64,000 nt of DNA from Ruminococcus_G sp050944435. GTDB lineage: Bacteria; Bacillota; Clostridia; Lachnospirales; Lachnospiraceae. The stretch spans positions 62,001 to 126,000 of the forward strand of contig JBMNRB010000001.1 in the NCBI GenBank assembly GCA_050944435.1, read 5' to 3'. The notes beneath the pieces were generated by a model. It worked only from the letters and a program-made list of their open reading frames with translations. It did no database searches and was not told where the DNA came from. The translations under genes and the position numbers were made by a program. Positions 7,706 through 15,393 of the stretch are shown here, one piece after another (within the stretch, counting starts at the first letter, position 1; the number at the start of each line of letters is the position of its first letter).

Positions 7706-9475
7706 TCAGTCTTCCGATGCGAACTGACTGTTGTACAGCTCGGCGTAAAATCCTTTTCTGGCCAGAAGTTCGTCATGGGTTCCCTGCTCAAGGATACGGC
7801 CCTGATTCATCACCAGGATTTTATCTGCGTTCTGGATGGTGGAAAGTCTGTGGGCAACGATGAAACTGGTCCTTCCCTCCATCAGGGTATCGAAAGCCTG
7901 CTGAATACGGATCTCCGTCATGGTGTCGATGGAGGAGGTGGCTTCATCCAGGATCAGCATGGGCGGAAGACACAGCATGATGCGGGCGATGCAAAGAAGC
8001 TGTTTCTGTCCCTGGGACAGATTGCCGCCTCCCTCTGAGATAACGGTGTCATATCCCTTTGGCATTCGCAGGATAAAACTGTGTGCGCGGGCCTTTTTGG
8101 CCGCGGCGATGATTTCCTCATCGGAGGCGCCGGGCCGTCCGTAGGCGATATTGTCGCGGATAGAGGCGGATTTCAGCCACGTTTCCTGGAGAACCATGCC
8201 GTAGTTGGTGCGAAGGGAACGACGGGTGATATGACGGATATCATGGCCGTCTAATTTTATGGAACCCTTTTGGATATCATAAAAACGCATCAGAAGGTTA
8301 ATAAGCGTAGTCTTTCCGCAGCCGGTAGGGCCTACGATGGCGATGGTCTGCCCCTGTGTGACGGAAAGATTCAGATCCTGTATAAGGGGAACCTCAGGGA
8401 GATAGGAGAAATCCACATGCTCTAAAGAGAGGTTCCCTTTTGCTTCTTTAAGTTCGATGGCCTCCGCAGGCTCAAAAGGAGCAGCCGGCTCATCAAGAAA
8501 TTCGAATACTCTGGCGGCAGAAGCAATGGAATTCTGAAATTCGGTCAGCACACTGGTGATTTCATTAAAAGGTTTCGTGTACTGATTGGTGTAGCTTAAA
8601 AAGCTGGACAGCTGGCCGATGGTGATGCTTCCGGCAATGGCAAGGAAACCTCCGGCGATTACTACTCCGGCGTAAATCACCGCATACATAAACCTGGTGG
8701 CCGGATTGGTGATGGAGGAGAAAAAGGTGGCTTTCAGCGAACATTCCGCCAGGCGCCGGTTTATTTCATTAAATTCTTCCTCTGCCTCACTCTGATGATT
8801 AAAAGCCTGAACGACTTTGATTCCCTCCAGCATCTCATTGGTAAGGCCGGTCAGCTCTCCCCGCGTTTCCGACTGTCTTTTGAACATGGTGAAGGCTTTT
8901 TTTGAAATAAAACCCGCCAGCAAAAAGGAAAGGGGGCTCAACAGTACAACAATAAGCGTGATTCCCCAATTGATGCTGAGCATAAAGATAATGGTTCCCA
9001 CTATGGTGGCGATGCCGGTAAAGAGCTGAGTAAATCCCAGTAAAAGCCCGTCGGAAAACTGGTCAATATCCGTTATAATACGGCTGATCAGATCTCCGGA
9101 AGAGTGACGGTCAATGTAGGACAGCGGAAGTTCCTGCAGATGGTCAAAGGCCTGGACTCTGAGGTCACGGACGATACGGTAGGTGATTTTGTTGTTGAGA
9201 TGGTTCATAATCCACTGAGCCGCCGCCGTGATCAGGATAGAGATCAGGATTCCTGCGATTACCGTCAGAAGGTCTGAGAAATTCACCTTTCCTTTTCCGA
9301 CGATGGCGTCTACGCCTCTTCCTGTCAGAATGGGAACGTAAAGTGTCAGTCCCACGGTCAGTGCAGAGAGAAAAAGGGAGAGGGCCGCCAGGCCGCCGTA
9401 CGGCCGTATATAGCGCAGAATCCGCTTTAATGTGTGTTTGTTTTTGGAATGTCTTTCTTTTGCATGGTCATGCAT
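7706..9475 (-). CDS. ABC exporter half-transporter, catalytic-site subunit (pair 1)
   Basis: A 589-residue membrane-ATPase fusion: about six membrane helices (residues 30-310) and an ABC domain with Walker A GPTGCGKTT, Walker B MLILDEATSSID and switch IVAHRLST. The signature is LSQGQ instead of LSGGQ. The start at 9475 overlaps the upstream gene by 8 bases; longer in-frame starts would lie inside that gene. Its partner has a normal signature but a degenerate Walker B. The two therefore form a heterodimer with one working and one degenerate ATP site, as in BmrCD or TM287/288. Drug or lipid export is typical of the class; the substrate is unknown. Confidence 0.88.
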   Translation of the reverse strand: MHDHAKERHSKNKHTLKRILRYIRPYGGLAALSLFLSALTVGLTLYVPILTGRGVDAIVGKGKVNFSDLLTVIAGILISILITAAAQWIMNHLNNKITYRIVRDLRVQAFDHLQELPLSYIDRHSSGDLISRIITDIDQFSDGLLLGFTQLFTGIATIVGTIIFMLSINWGITLIVVLLSPLSFLLAGFISKKAFTMFKRQSETRGELTGLTNEMLEGIKVVQAFNHQSEAEEEFNEINRRLAECSLKATFFSSITNPATRFMYAVIYAGVVIAGGFLAIAGSITIGQLSSFLSYTNQYTKPFNEITSVLTEFQNSIASAARVFEFLDEPAAPFEPAEAIELKEAKGNLSLEHVDFSYLPEVPLIQDLNLSVTQGQTIAIVGPTGCGKTTLINLLMRFYDIQKGSIKLDGHDIRHITRRSLRTNYGMVLQETWLKSASIRDNIAYGRPGASDEEIIAAAKKARAHSFILRMPKGYDTVISEGGGNLSQGQKQLLCIARIMLCLPPMLILDEATSSIDTMTEIRIQQAFDTLMEGRTSFIVAHRLSTIQNADKILVMNQGRILEQGTHDELLARKGFYAELYNSQFASED

Positions 9476-11204
9476 CTGCAGCAGCCTCCTTTCCCACGTG
9501 CTGAGATGAGCAAATTTCCTGATACAGCTCATTGGACAGAAGCAGTTCCTGGTGGGTGCCGAAACCGGCTGGCCTGCCGTCATCCATTACCAGGATGTGA
9601 TCAGCGTTTCGTATGGCCGATACCCGCTGGGAAATGATAAATACCGTCATATTTCCGGTGCTTTTTTTTATGGCTCTGCGCAGCCTGGCATCGGTGGCGA
9701 AATCAAGAGCGGAGGCGCTGTCATCCAGGATCAGAATATCAGGGCGCCCCACCAGGGCGCGGGCGATGGTCAGACGCTGTTTCTGTCCGCCGGACAGGTT
9801 GCTGCCGCCCTGCTGAATCATGAAGTCAAGTCCCTGCCTTTTGCCGTCTACAAATTCTTTTGCCTGGGCGATGGCCAAAGCCTGATAGATTTCTTCGTCG
9901 GAAGCATTCTTTTTTCCCCACTGCATGTTTTTTCTCAGGGAACCGGAAAAAACACTGGCTTTCTGCGGAACGATCCCCACATGTTTTCTTATGGAAGAAG
10001 GCAGAAGTGTTTTGATATCCTGACCAAACAGGCGGATGGTTCCGGAAGTACAATCATAGAATCTGGGAATCAGATTTGCCAGTGTGGATTTTCCGGAGCC
10101 TGTGCCGCCGATGACCCCGACGGTTTCTCCCGGCATGACCTGGAAGCTGATTCCCTGGAGAGTTTCCTCACTGGAACCGGCATAGGCAAAGCCCACGTCT
10201 TCGAAAGAAACGGCGGGGAAAGATTCATTCACATCCATTTTATTTCCCGTGTTTTGGATAGAGGGTTTCATTTCAAAGACAGCGTTGACTCTTCCAAGGC
10301 TGGCCAGGGCTCTGGACAGCAGGATAATGAGGTTGGCCAGTTTTACAAGTTCGGTCAATATCTGTGACATATAGTTGATTAAAGCAATTACCTGTCCCTG
10401 TGACAGATTTCCTTCGTCCACCTGATGCCCGCCGAAATAAAGAACGGCGACGATTCCCAGGTTGATAAGCACATAGGTGAGAGGATTCAGCAGAGCGGAA
10501 ATTTTCCCGACAAAAATCTGCTTCTTGTACAGAATATCCGTTTCGCTGCGGAAATGATTCTTTTCTTCCCTCTGTTTTGCAAAAGCCCGTACGACCCGAA
10601 TGCCAAGAAGATTTTCTCTTGTGCTGAGCAGCACACGATCCAGCTGCTTTTGTACTTTTTTGTAAAGAGGCATACTGGCGAGGAGGATGGCGAAAACCAC
10701 AATCAGCAGTACGGGGATGATTATGACAAAGGGAACCGCCGCCCGGACATTTACGGTAAAAGCCATGACCATGGCGCCAAATACCACAAAGGGGGAGCGG
10801 AGAAACAGACGCAGAAACATGTTTAATCCATTCTGTACCTGATTTACATCGTTGGTCATTCGATTGATTAACGTGGAGGTTCCTATGGAATCGATTTCTT
10901 GATAGGACAGCGTGTTAATGTGAGAAAAAAGGTCGCTTCGCATCGCCGTCCCCGCACTGACGGCGGATTTGGCGGCAAAATACTGAGCGGTCAGTGAAAA
11001 ACCAAATCCCAGGATTCCCAGAAGGATGAGCAGCGCGCTCATTTTCCAGAGATAAAGGCTGTTATTCCCGGCAATGCCTATATCAATCATTTTGGCAACC
11101 ACCAGGGGCACAAAGAGTTCAAAGGTGGCTTCCAGCATTTTGAACAGAGGAGCCAGGACTGTGATAAAAGGATGAGGTTTTATGTAACGTAGTAGACGAT
11201 TCAT
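9468..11204 (-). CDS. ABC exporter half-transporter, degenerate-site subunit (pair 1)
   Basis: A 578-residue fused membrane-ATPase protein and first gene of the pair. It has six membrane helices, Walker A GGTGSGKST, intact signature NLSGGQKQR, and Walker B ILILDDSASALD, where the catalytic Glu is Asp. The switch histidine is Gln (IISQRVSAI). These changes define the non-hydrolysing site of asymmetric ABC exporters. The stop overlaps the start of the second half-transporter, so the two are co-translated. No regulator gene adjoins this pair, unlike the similar pair at 33-36.6 kb. Confidence 0.88.
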   Translation of the reverse strand: MNRLLRYIKPHPFITVLAPLFKMLEATFELFVPLVVAKMIDIGIAGNNSLYLWKMSALLILLGILGFGFSLTAQYFAAKSAVSAGTAMRSDLFSHINTLSYQEIDSIGTSTLINRMTNDVNQVQNGLNMFLRLFLRSPFVVFGAMVMAFTVNVRAAVPFVIIIPVLLIVVFAILLASMPLYKKVQKQLDRVLLSTRENLLGIRVVRAFAKQREEKNHFRSETDILYKKQIFVGKISALLNPLTYVLINLGIVAVLYFGGHQVDEGNLSQGQVIALINYMSQILTELVKLANLIILLSRALASLGRVNAVFEMKPSIQNTGNKMDVNESFPAVSFEDVGFAYAGSSEETLQGISFQVMPGETVGVIGGTGSGKSTLANLIPRFYDCTSGTIRLFGQDIKTLLPSSIRKHVGIVPQKASVFSGSLRKNMQWGKKNASDEEIYQALAIAQAKEFVDGKRQGLDFMIQQGGSNLSGGQKQRLTIARALVGRPDILILDDSASALDFATDARLRRAIKKSTGNMTVFIISQRVSAIRNADHILVMDDGRPAGFGTHQELLLSNELYQEICSSQHVGKEAAADA

Positions 11205-11512
11205 TTTTTGCGTCCTTTCCCGTATTGGTATTTGATATTTTAAAACAGTTCACTGAAAAATAATACAGCAGGAATCCTGCGGTTTCAAGGAGTTTTTCAG
11301 CAGTCATACCGGATAATCTGCCGGGAGCGATTGTGTATAAAAATCAGAAGTATTATAATATTTTCAAAGAATAAAATCAACGGATCGTACGGAATGAGGT
11401 GTATTAAGAGAGAAAAATGTTTTTAAGTTCATCCGCTGATTATTATCTGATTCATTAGCGATTCGGTTATTGCAGGAAAAGTTGTGTCGACAGTTTTTGA
11501 GAGGAAGATATT
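11205..11512. other. Intergenic region between ABC exporter and cas3
   Basis: This is a 308-base AT-rich gap between divergent transcription units. On the plus strand TTGTGT (11331-11336), a 17-base spacer and TATAAT (11354-11359) form a good promoter that would give a cas leader of about 145 bases. GAGGAA (11501-11506) is the cas3 ribosome site. No protein-coding content or RNA family was recognised. The minus-strand promoter of the ABC genes must also lie here but is not clear. Confidence 0.55.
11331..11359 (+). promoter_or_regulatory. Likely promoter of the cas operon
   Basis: TTGTGT-N17-TATAAT, the only good match to the sigma-A consensus upstream of cas3. Later cas genes are closely packed except for the gap at 13652-13811, so this promoter may serve the whole operon. 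Confidence 0.5.
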
Positions 11513-13651
11513 TTGAAATATATTGCACATAAAGATGGGGATAGAATACAGACTTTGCCGGAACATCTGGAAGGGACAGCTGCCCTTGCAGAAAAGTTTG
11601 CAAAAGTGTTTGGAAATGGCGACTGGGGATACTGCTGCGGGATGCTACACGATATTGGAAAGTATTCAGATAAATTCCAAAAGAAAATTTCAGAGGATTT
11701 ATCTATTCGCGTAGATCATGCCACGGCAGGGGCGAAAGTTTGTCTGGAAAAAGGCGGTTTTTATCAGTTTATGAGTTACTGTATTGCAGGACATCATGCA
11801 GGGCTGCCGGATTATGGGAGCGTTGCTGATACAGGTAGTGAGCCTACGTTAGTGGGCAGAAGCAGGAAGAAAATAGAGGATTATCAGGTCTATAAGACAG
11901 AGATTACAGTTCCGAAACTTGCAACTAATCCTTTCGATCCTATGAAAACACAGAATCCGGATTTTTCACTGAGTGTTTTTATCCGTATGCTGTACTCCTG
12001 CTTGGTAGATGCGGATTTTTTGGACACAGAATCGTTTATGAAGGTGGGATCGGTTGAACGAGATTCTGGGGAGCCCATGGATATTTTATTGAAGAAACTA
12101 GAAAACCATCTTTCCCAATGGCTATTAAATCGTGAGCGGGATACGGTAAATGGAAGAAGAACGGAGATTCTGAGGAATTGTCTGGAAAGGGGAGATCAAG
12201 GGAAAGGCCTTTTTCGCTTGACGGTTCCAACAGGCGGCGGAAAGACCATTGCCTCTCTTGCGTTTGCGCTGCGGCATGCGGTGAAACATCATATGGATCG
12301 GGTGATTTACGTGATCCCATATACCAGCATTATCGAACAGAATGCAGCGGTTTTCAGAAACATTCTAGGAGAACAGAATGTATTGGAGAATCATTATAAT
12401 GTAGACTATGAAGGCTCTGAAGAGTTAATATCCATGCAGCTGGCTGCAGAAAATTGGGACAAACCGGTGGTAGTAACTACTAACGTGCAGTTTTTTGAGT
12501 CGCTGTATGCAAATAAGTCTTCTAAGTGCCGTAAATTACATAATATTGCCAACAGTGTGATTGTTTTTGATGAAGTGCAGATGCTTCCCAATGATTACCT
12601 GAAACCTTGTACTGCCATGATGGAAGAATTAGTGCGCAATTATGGTGTAAGCCTTGTTTTATGCACAGCGACGCAGCCAGCATTGAAGTCGTTTTTTCAG
12701 CAGGAAACAGAGATCATGGAACTGTGCCCAAGAATGGAAGAACAGTTTCAATTTTTCCAAAGGGCAACACTTGAAAATATTGGTTATGTGACAGAGGAAG
12801 AGCTGATTGAAAAAATGAAAAACCAGCATCAGGTTCTGTGTATTGTGAATACAAAGAAAAGAGCCCAGGCTCTTTTTCAAAAGCTGGAAGGGGAAGGAAT
12901 CTACCATTTATCCACAAGCATGTATCCTAAGCACAGACGCCGAGTTCTGGGAGAAATCAGAAAGCGATTAAAAGCAGGAAGGAAGTGTATTTTGATTTCC
13001 ACCAGTCTGGTAGAAGCCGGAGTGGATCTCGATTTTCAGTCTGTGTATCGTCAGCTTGCCGGGGTGGATTCTATTGTACAAGCGGCAGGCAGATGCAATC
13101 GGGAAGGGAAACGGAATCCTCAGGAAAGTAAAGTGTCAGTTTTTCAATTTGAGGACAAGGAGATGGTGCCCGGGCAGAGACAGCAGATGGATGTGACCAA
13201 ATTATTGCTTGCAGAGGGACAGGATCTTTCTTCTTTGGATTGTATCGAGAAGTATTTTCAGATGTTGTATCATTTCCGGGGAGAAAGCCTGGATAAGAAG
13301 AAAATTCTCCAGGAATTTCAGAACAAGCAGTATAATTTTGCCAAAGTGGGAAAGGAATTCAGACTCATTGAGGAGAATACCAAAACCATATTGATTCCGA
13401 AGGAGGAAGAGGCAGATGAGATTTTACGCCAGCTGAGATATTGTGGATATACAAAGTCCGCTATTAGAAAAGCAGGCCAGTATTGCATTCAATTATATGA
13501 ACAGGATTTTGTAAAATTAAATGACGCAGGAATGCTGAAGTCTATTTCGGAGGATATAGAAGATTTTTATGAACTGGCCAAGGAAAGTCAGTATACAGAA
13601 GAAATGGGACTGAATCTGAATGTGGATTCGGGAATGGCTATTTTGATGTGA
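11513..13651 (+). CDS. cas3: CRISPR-associated helicase-nuclease Cas3 (type I-C)
   Basis: A 712-residue protein starting at TTG 11513 with GAGGAA six bases upstream. The N-terminal HD nuclease domain (residues about 1-220) shows LPEHLEGTAALA, MLHDIGKYSDKF and YCIAGHHAGLPD. The SF2 helicase follows: Walker A TVPTGGGKTIAS (about 235), DEVQ box VIVFDEVQMLP (about 350), motif III CTATQPAL, and motif VI region IVQAAGRCNREG. Cas3 is recruited by Cascade to unwind and degrade target DNA. It heads the operon but is separated from cas5 by two non-cas genes. All key motifs are intact. Confidence 0.95.
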   Translation: MKYIAHKDGDRIQTLPEHLEGTAALAEKFAKVFGNGDWGYCCGMLHDIGKYSDKFQKKISEDLSIRVDHATAGAKVCLEKGGFYQFMSYCIAGHHAGLPDYGSVADTGSEPTLVGRSRKKIEDYQVYKTEITVPKLATNPFDPMKTQNPDFSLSVFIRMLYSCLVDADFLDTESFMKVGSVERDSGEPMDILLKKLENHLSQWLLNRERDTVNGRRTEILRNCLERGDQGKGLFRLTVPTGGGKTIASLAFALRHAVKHHMDRVIYVIPYTSIIEQNAAVFRNILGEQNVLENHYNVDYEGSEELISMQLAAENWDKPVVVTTNVQFFESLYANKSSKCRKLHNIANSVIVFDEVQMLPNDYLKPCTAMMEELVRNYGVSLVLCTATQPALKSFFQQETEIMELCPRMEEQFQFFQRATLENIGYVTEEELIEKMKNQHQVLCIVNTKKRAQALFQKLEGEGIYHLSTSMYPKHRRRVLGEIRKRLKAGRKCILISTSLVEAGVDLDFQSVYRQLAGVDSIVQAAGRCNREGKRNPQESKVSVFQFEDKEMVPGQRQQMDVTKLLLAEGQDLSSLDCIEKYFQMLYHFRGESLDKKKILQEFQNKQYNFAKVGKEFRLIEENTKTILIPKEEEADEILRQLRYCGYTKSAIRKAGQYCIQLYEQDFVKLNDAGMLKSISEDIEDFYELAKESQYTEEMGLNLNVDSGMAILM

Positions 13652-13683
13652 TAAGGGATGATAGAAGTAAAAAAACTGGATTG

Positions 13684-13712
13684 TTGTTTTTTGAATGTAA
13701 ATGTAGTATGAT
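13684..13712 (+). promoter_or_regulatory. Possible internal promoter for the DUF3990 gene pair
   Basis: TTGTTT (13684-13689), 17 bases, TATGAT (13707-13712) lie in the AT-rich 160-base gap after cas3. A private promoter would let the embedded pair be expressed independently of the cas operon. The match is moderate. Confidence 0.35.
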
Positions 13713-13811
13713 AATATCAAAGATAAAATTTTATACTTACTATATTTATGATAAAAAATTCAGTATTAAAAATGTCGTTGATATAGAAGAAAAATGCGGG
13801 AAGGAGACCAG

Positions 13812-14279
13812 ATGATTTTATATCATGGGAGCAAAGAACTTGTGGAATATCCGGAAGTAAGGAGAGCAAAATTTAACAAGGATTTTTATTTTGGCTTTTA
13901 TTGTACCAAGTATCGTGCGCAGGCGGAGCGATGGGCTTCTCGCTATGGACATACTGGATATTTGAATCAATATGAATATACGCCGGATAAGAATTTAAAT
14001 TATCGGATTTTTTCGAAAATGACAGAAGAATGGTTGGATTTTGTGATTGCTTGCCGCAGTGGACAATCACATCAATATGACATTGTAGAGGGACCTATGG
14101 CAGATGATACAATTTACAATTACATTCAAAATTACCTGGATGGAAAAATATCCAGGGCTGCTTTCTGGGAATTGGCAAAGTTTAAGCACCCTACCCATCA
14201 AGTCAGTTTTCATACAATTTCGGCCCTTGATACACTGCGGTTTTTAGGAGGAGAGATTATTTATGGGCAGCAAAAATAA
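13812..14279 (+). CDS. DUF3990 protein, ADP-ribosyltransferase-like (putative toxin)
   Basis: A 155-residue soluble protein; the start at 13812 has GGGAAGGAG at 13798-13806. The sequence opens with ILYHGSKELVEYP, then FNKDFYFGFYCTKYRAQAE, and ends with HQVSFHTISALDTLRFL. These three blocks fit DUF3990. They also resemble the His, Tyr and third-motif positions of the ADP-ribosyltransferase fold (YHGS, GFYxT, Q-V-S), which is a fold inference. In Firmicutes, DUF3990 genes commonly travel with small DUF3791 genes, a toxin-antitoxin-like arrangement. Here the gene sits inside the cas operon between cas3 and cas5, is AT-rich relative to the flanking cas genes, and overlaps the next gene by 17 bases. 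Not a known Cas protein. Confidence 0.7.
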   Translation: MILYHGSKELVEYPEVRRAKFNKDFYFGFYCTKYRAQAERWASRYGHTGYLNQYEYTPDKNLNYRIFSKMTEEWLDFVIACRSGQSHQYDIVEGPMADDTIYNYIQNYLDGKISRAAFWELAKFKHPTHQVSFHTISALDTLRFLGGEIIYGQQK

Positions 14280-14703
14280 TAATAGTTTGTTTTTTACCTG
14301 CAGTTTGATTGAATATATGGGAAGAAAGATGAAAAGGACAAGAAAAGAAGTGACAGATTTTCTTGGGAAAGATCGGATTGAAAGAATTTATGAGTATGCG
14401 GACGTGTTTCATTGCGAACCGATTGAGAAAGTAGCTTCAGAATTTATCGAAGAAAGTGAAATGGAAGAGGGGACTTTTGACAATGAAAAAGAATGCAGAT
14501 ATTCCGTTCCGGATTATTGGGATATTGGAGAAGTCTATGAGCGTTTGATTGAAGACAGCTATGAGGATGCCAAAATTGTCGATGGAATCTGGGAGGTATA
14601 TCATTCTTGGATTGATGCACACATTTCAGATTATAATACAGATTTCTATTACCAGCCTCGGGATTATATTGCTGCGTGTTATGAGGAAGGCCGGGTATTG
14701 TGA
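14263..14703 (+). CDS. DUF3791-like partner of the DUF3990 protein (putative antitoxin)
   Basis: A 146-residue acidic protein starting within the 3' end of the DUF3990 gene; AGGAGGAG at 14246-14253 serves ATG 14263. The first 60 residues (SLFFTCSLIEYMGRKM, then VTDFLGKDRIERIYEYADVFHC) resemble the small DUF3791 proteins found beside DUF3990. The C-terminal 85 residues are strongly acidic and aromatic (YSVPDYWDIGEVYERLIEDS, DFYYQPRDYI) and not recognised. Overlap and strand indicate co-translation with the DUF3990 gene, as for an antitoxin. The function is inferred from context only; an immunity or substrate role is also possible. It ends 27 bases before cas5. Confidence 0.5.
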   Translation: MGSKNNNSLFFTCSLIEYMGRKMKRTRKEVTDFLGKDRIERIYEYADVFHCEPIEKVASEFIEESEMEEGTFDNEKECRYSVPDYWDIGEVYERLIEDSYEDAKIVDGIWEVYHSWIDAHISDYNTDFYYQPRDYIAACYEEGRVL

Positions 14704-14730
14704 GTAAACATGGGAAGGAGAGAATGAGTA

Positions 14731-15393
14731 ATGGGAATGGGAGTAAAAGTACGGGTGTGGGGAAGTTACGCACTGTTTTCCAGGCCGGAAATGAAGGTGG
14801 AGCGATGTTCCTATGATGTAATCACTCCATCAGCAGCCAGGGGAATTCTGGAAGCGATTTACTGGCATCCAGGTATGCGGTGGGTGATTGATAAAATCTA
14901 TGTAAAGAAACCGATTCAGTTTACCAGTGTGCGCAGAAACGAGGTGAAAAGCAAAATTCTGGCAAGCAGTGTACTGCAATCTTACAATGGCGGGGACAAG
15001 CCGCTTTATATCAGTACCAAGGCGGATATCGTTCAAAGAGCTTCTTTGCTTCTGCGGGATGTGGAGTACGTAATCGAGGCTCACTTTGAGATGACGGAAA
15101 AGGCAAATGAGACGGACAACCCTGGAAAATTTAAGGATATTATTATGCGGCGGCTGAAAAGGGGAGAATGTTTTCATATGCCTTATTTTGGATGCCGGGA
15201 GTTTCCTGCCTATTTTTCTCTCTGCGAAGATACGGTGATTGAAACCGCGTATGAGGACATCGAGGAAAAAGATTTGGGATTTATGCTGTTTGATATGGAT
15301 TATTCAGATCGGGAAAATATTCAGCCCATGTTTTTCAGAGCCGTTATGAAGCATGGGGTTCTGGATTTGAGAGATTGTGAGGTGGTGCGATGA
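14731..15393 (+). CDS. cas5: Type I-C Cas5 (crRNA-processing endonuclease)
   Basis: A 220-residue RAMP protein. The start MGMGVKVRVWGSYALFSRPE and the block CSYDVITPSAARGILEAIYW are diagnostic for the I-C (Dvulg) subtype, where Cas5 replaces Cas6 and cuts the repeat RNA before remaining on the crRNA 5' handle. IMRRLKRGECFHMPYFGCREF contains the basic/His region expected at the catalytic end; individual catalytic residues are not assigned here. The ribosome site GGGAAGGAGA lies upstream. The stop overlaps the cas8c start by four bases (ATGA). Confidence 0.93.
   Translation: MGMGVKVRVWGSYALFSRPEMKVERCSYDVITPSAARGILEAIYWHPGMRWVIDKIYVKKPIQFTSVRRNEVKSKILASSVLQSYNGGDKPLYISTKADIVQRASLLLRDVEYVIEAHFEMTEKANETDNPGKFKDIIMRRLKRGECFHMPYFGCREFPAYFSLCEDTVIETAYEDIEEKDLGFMLFDMDYSDRENIQPMFFRAVMKHGVLDLRDCEVVR

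Noticed and set aside
11205..11512. Possible small RNA or riboswitch in the cas3 leader
   Set aside because: No conserved aptamer or strong long hairpin recognised; only a promoter and ribosome site can be supported.
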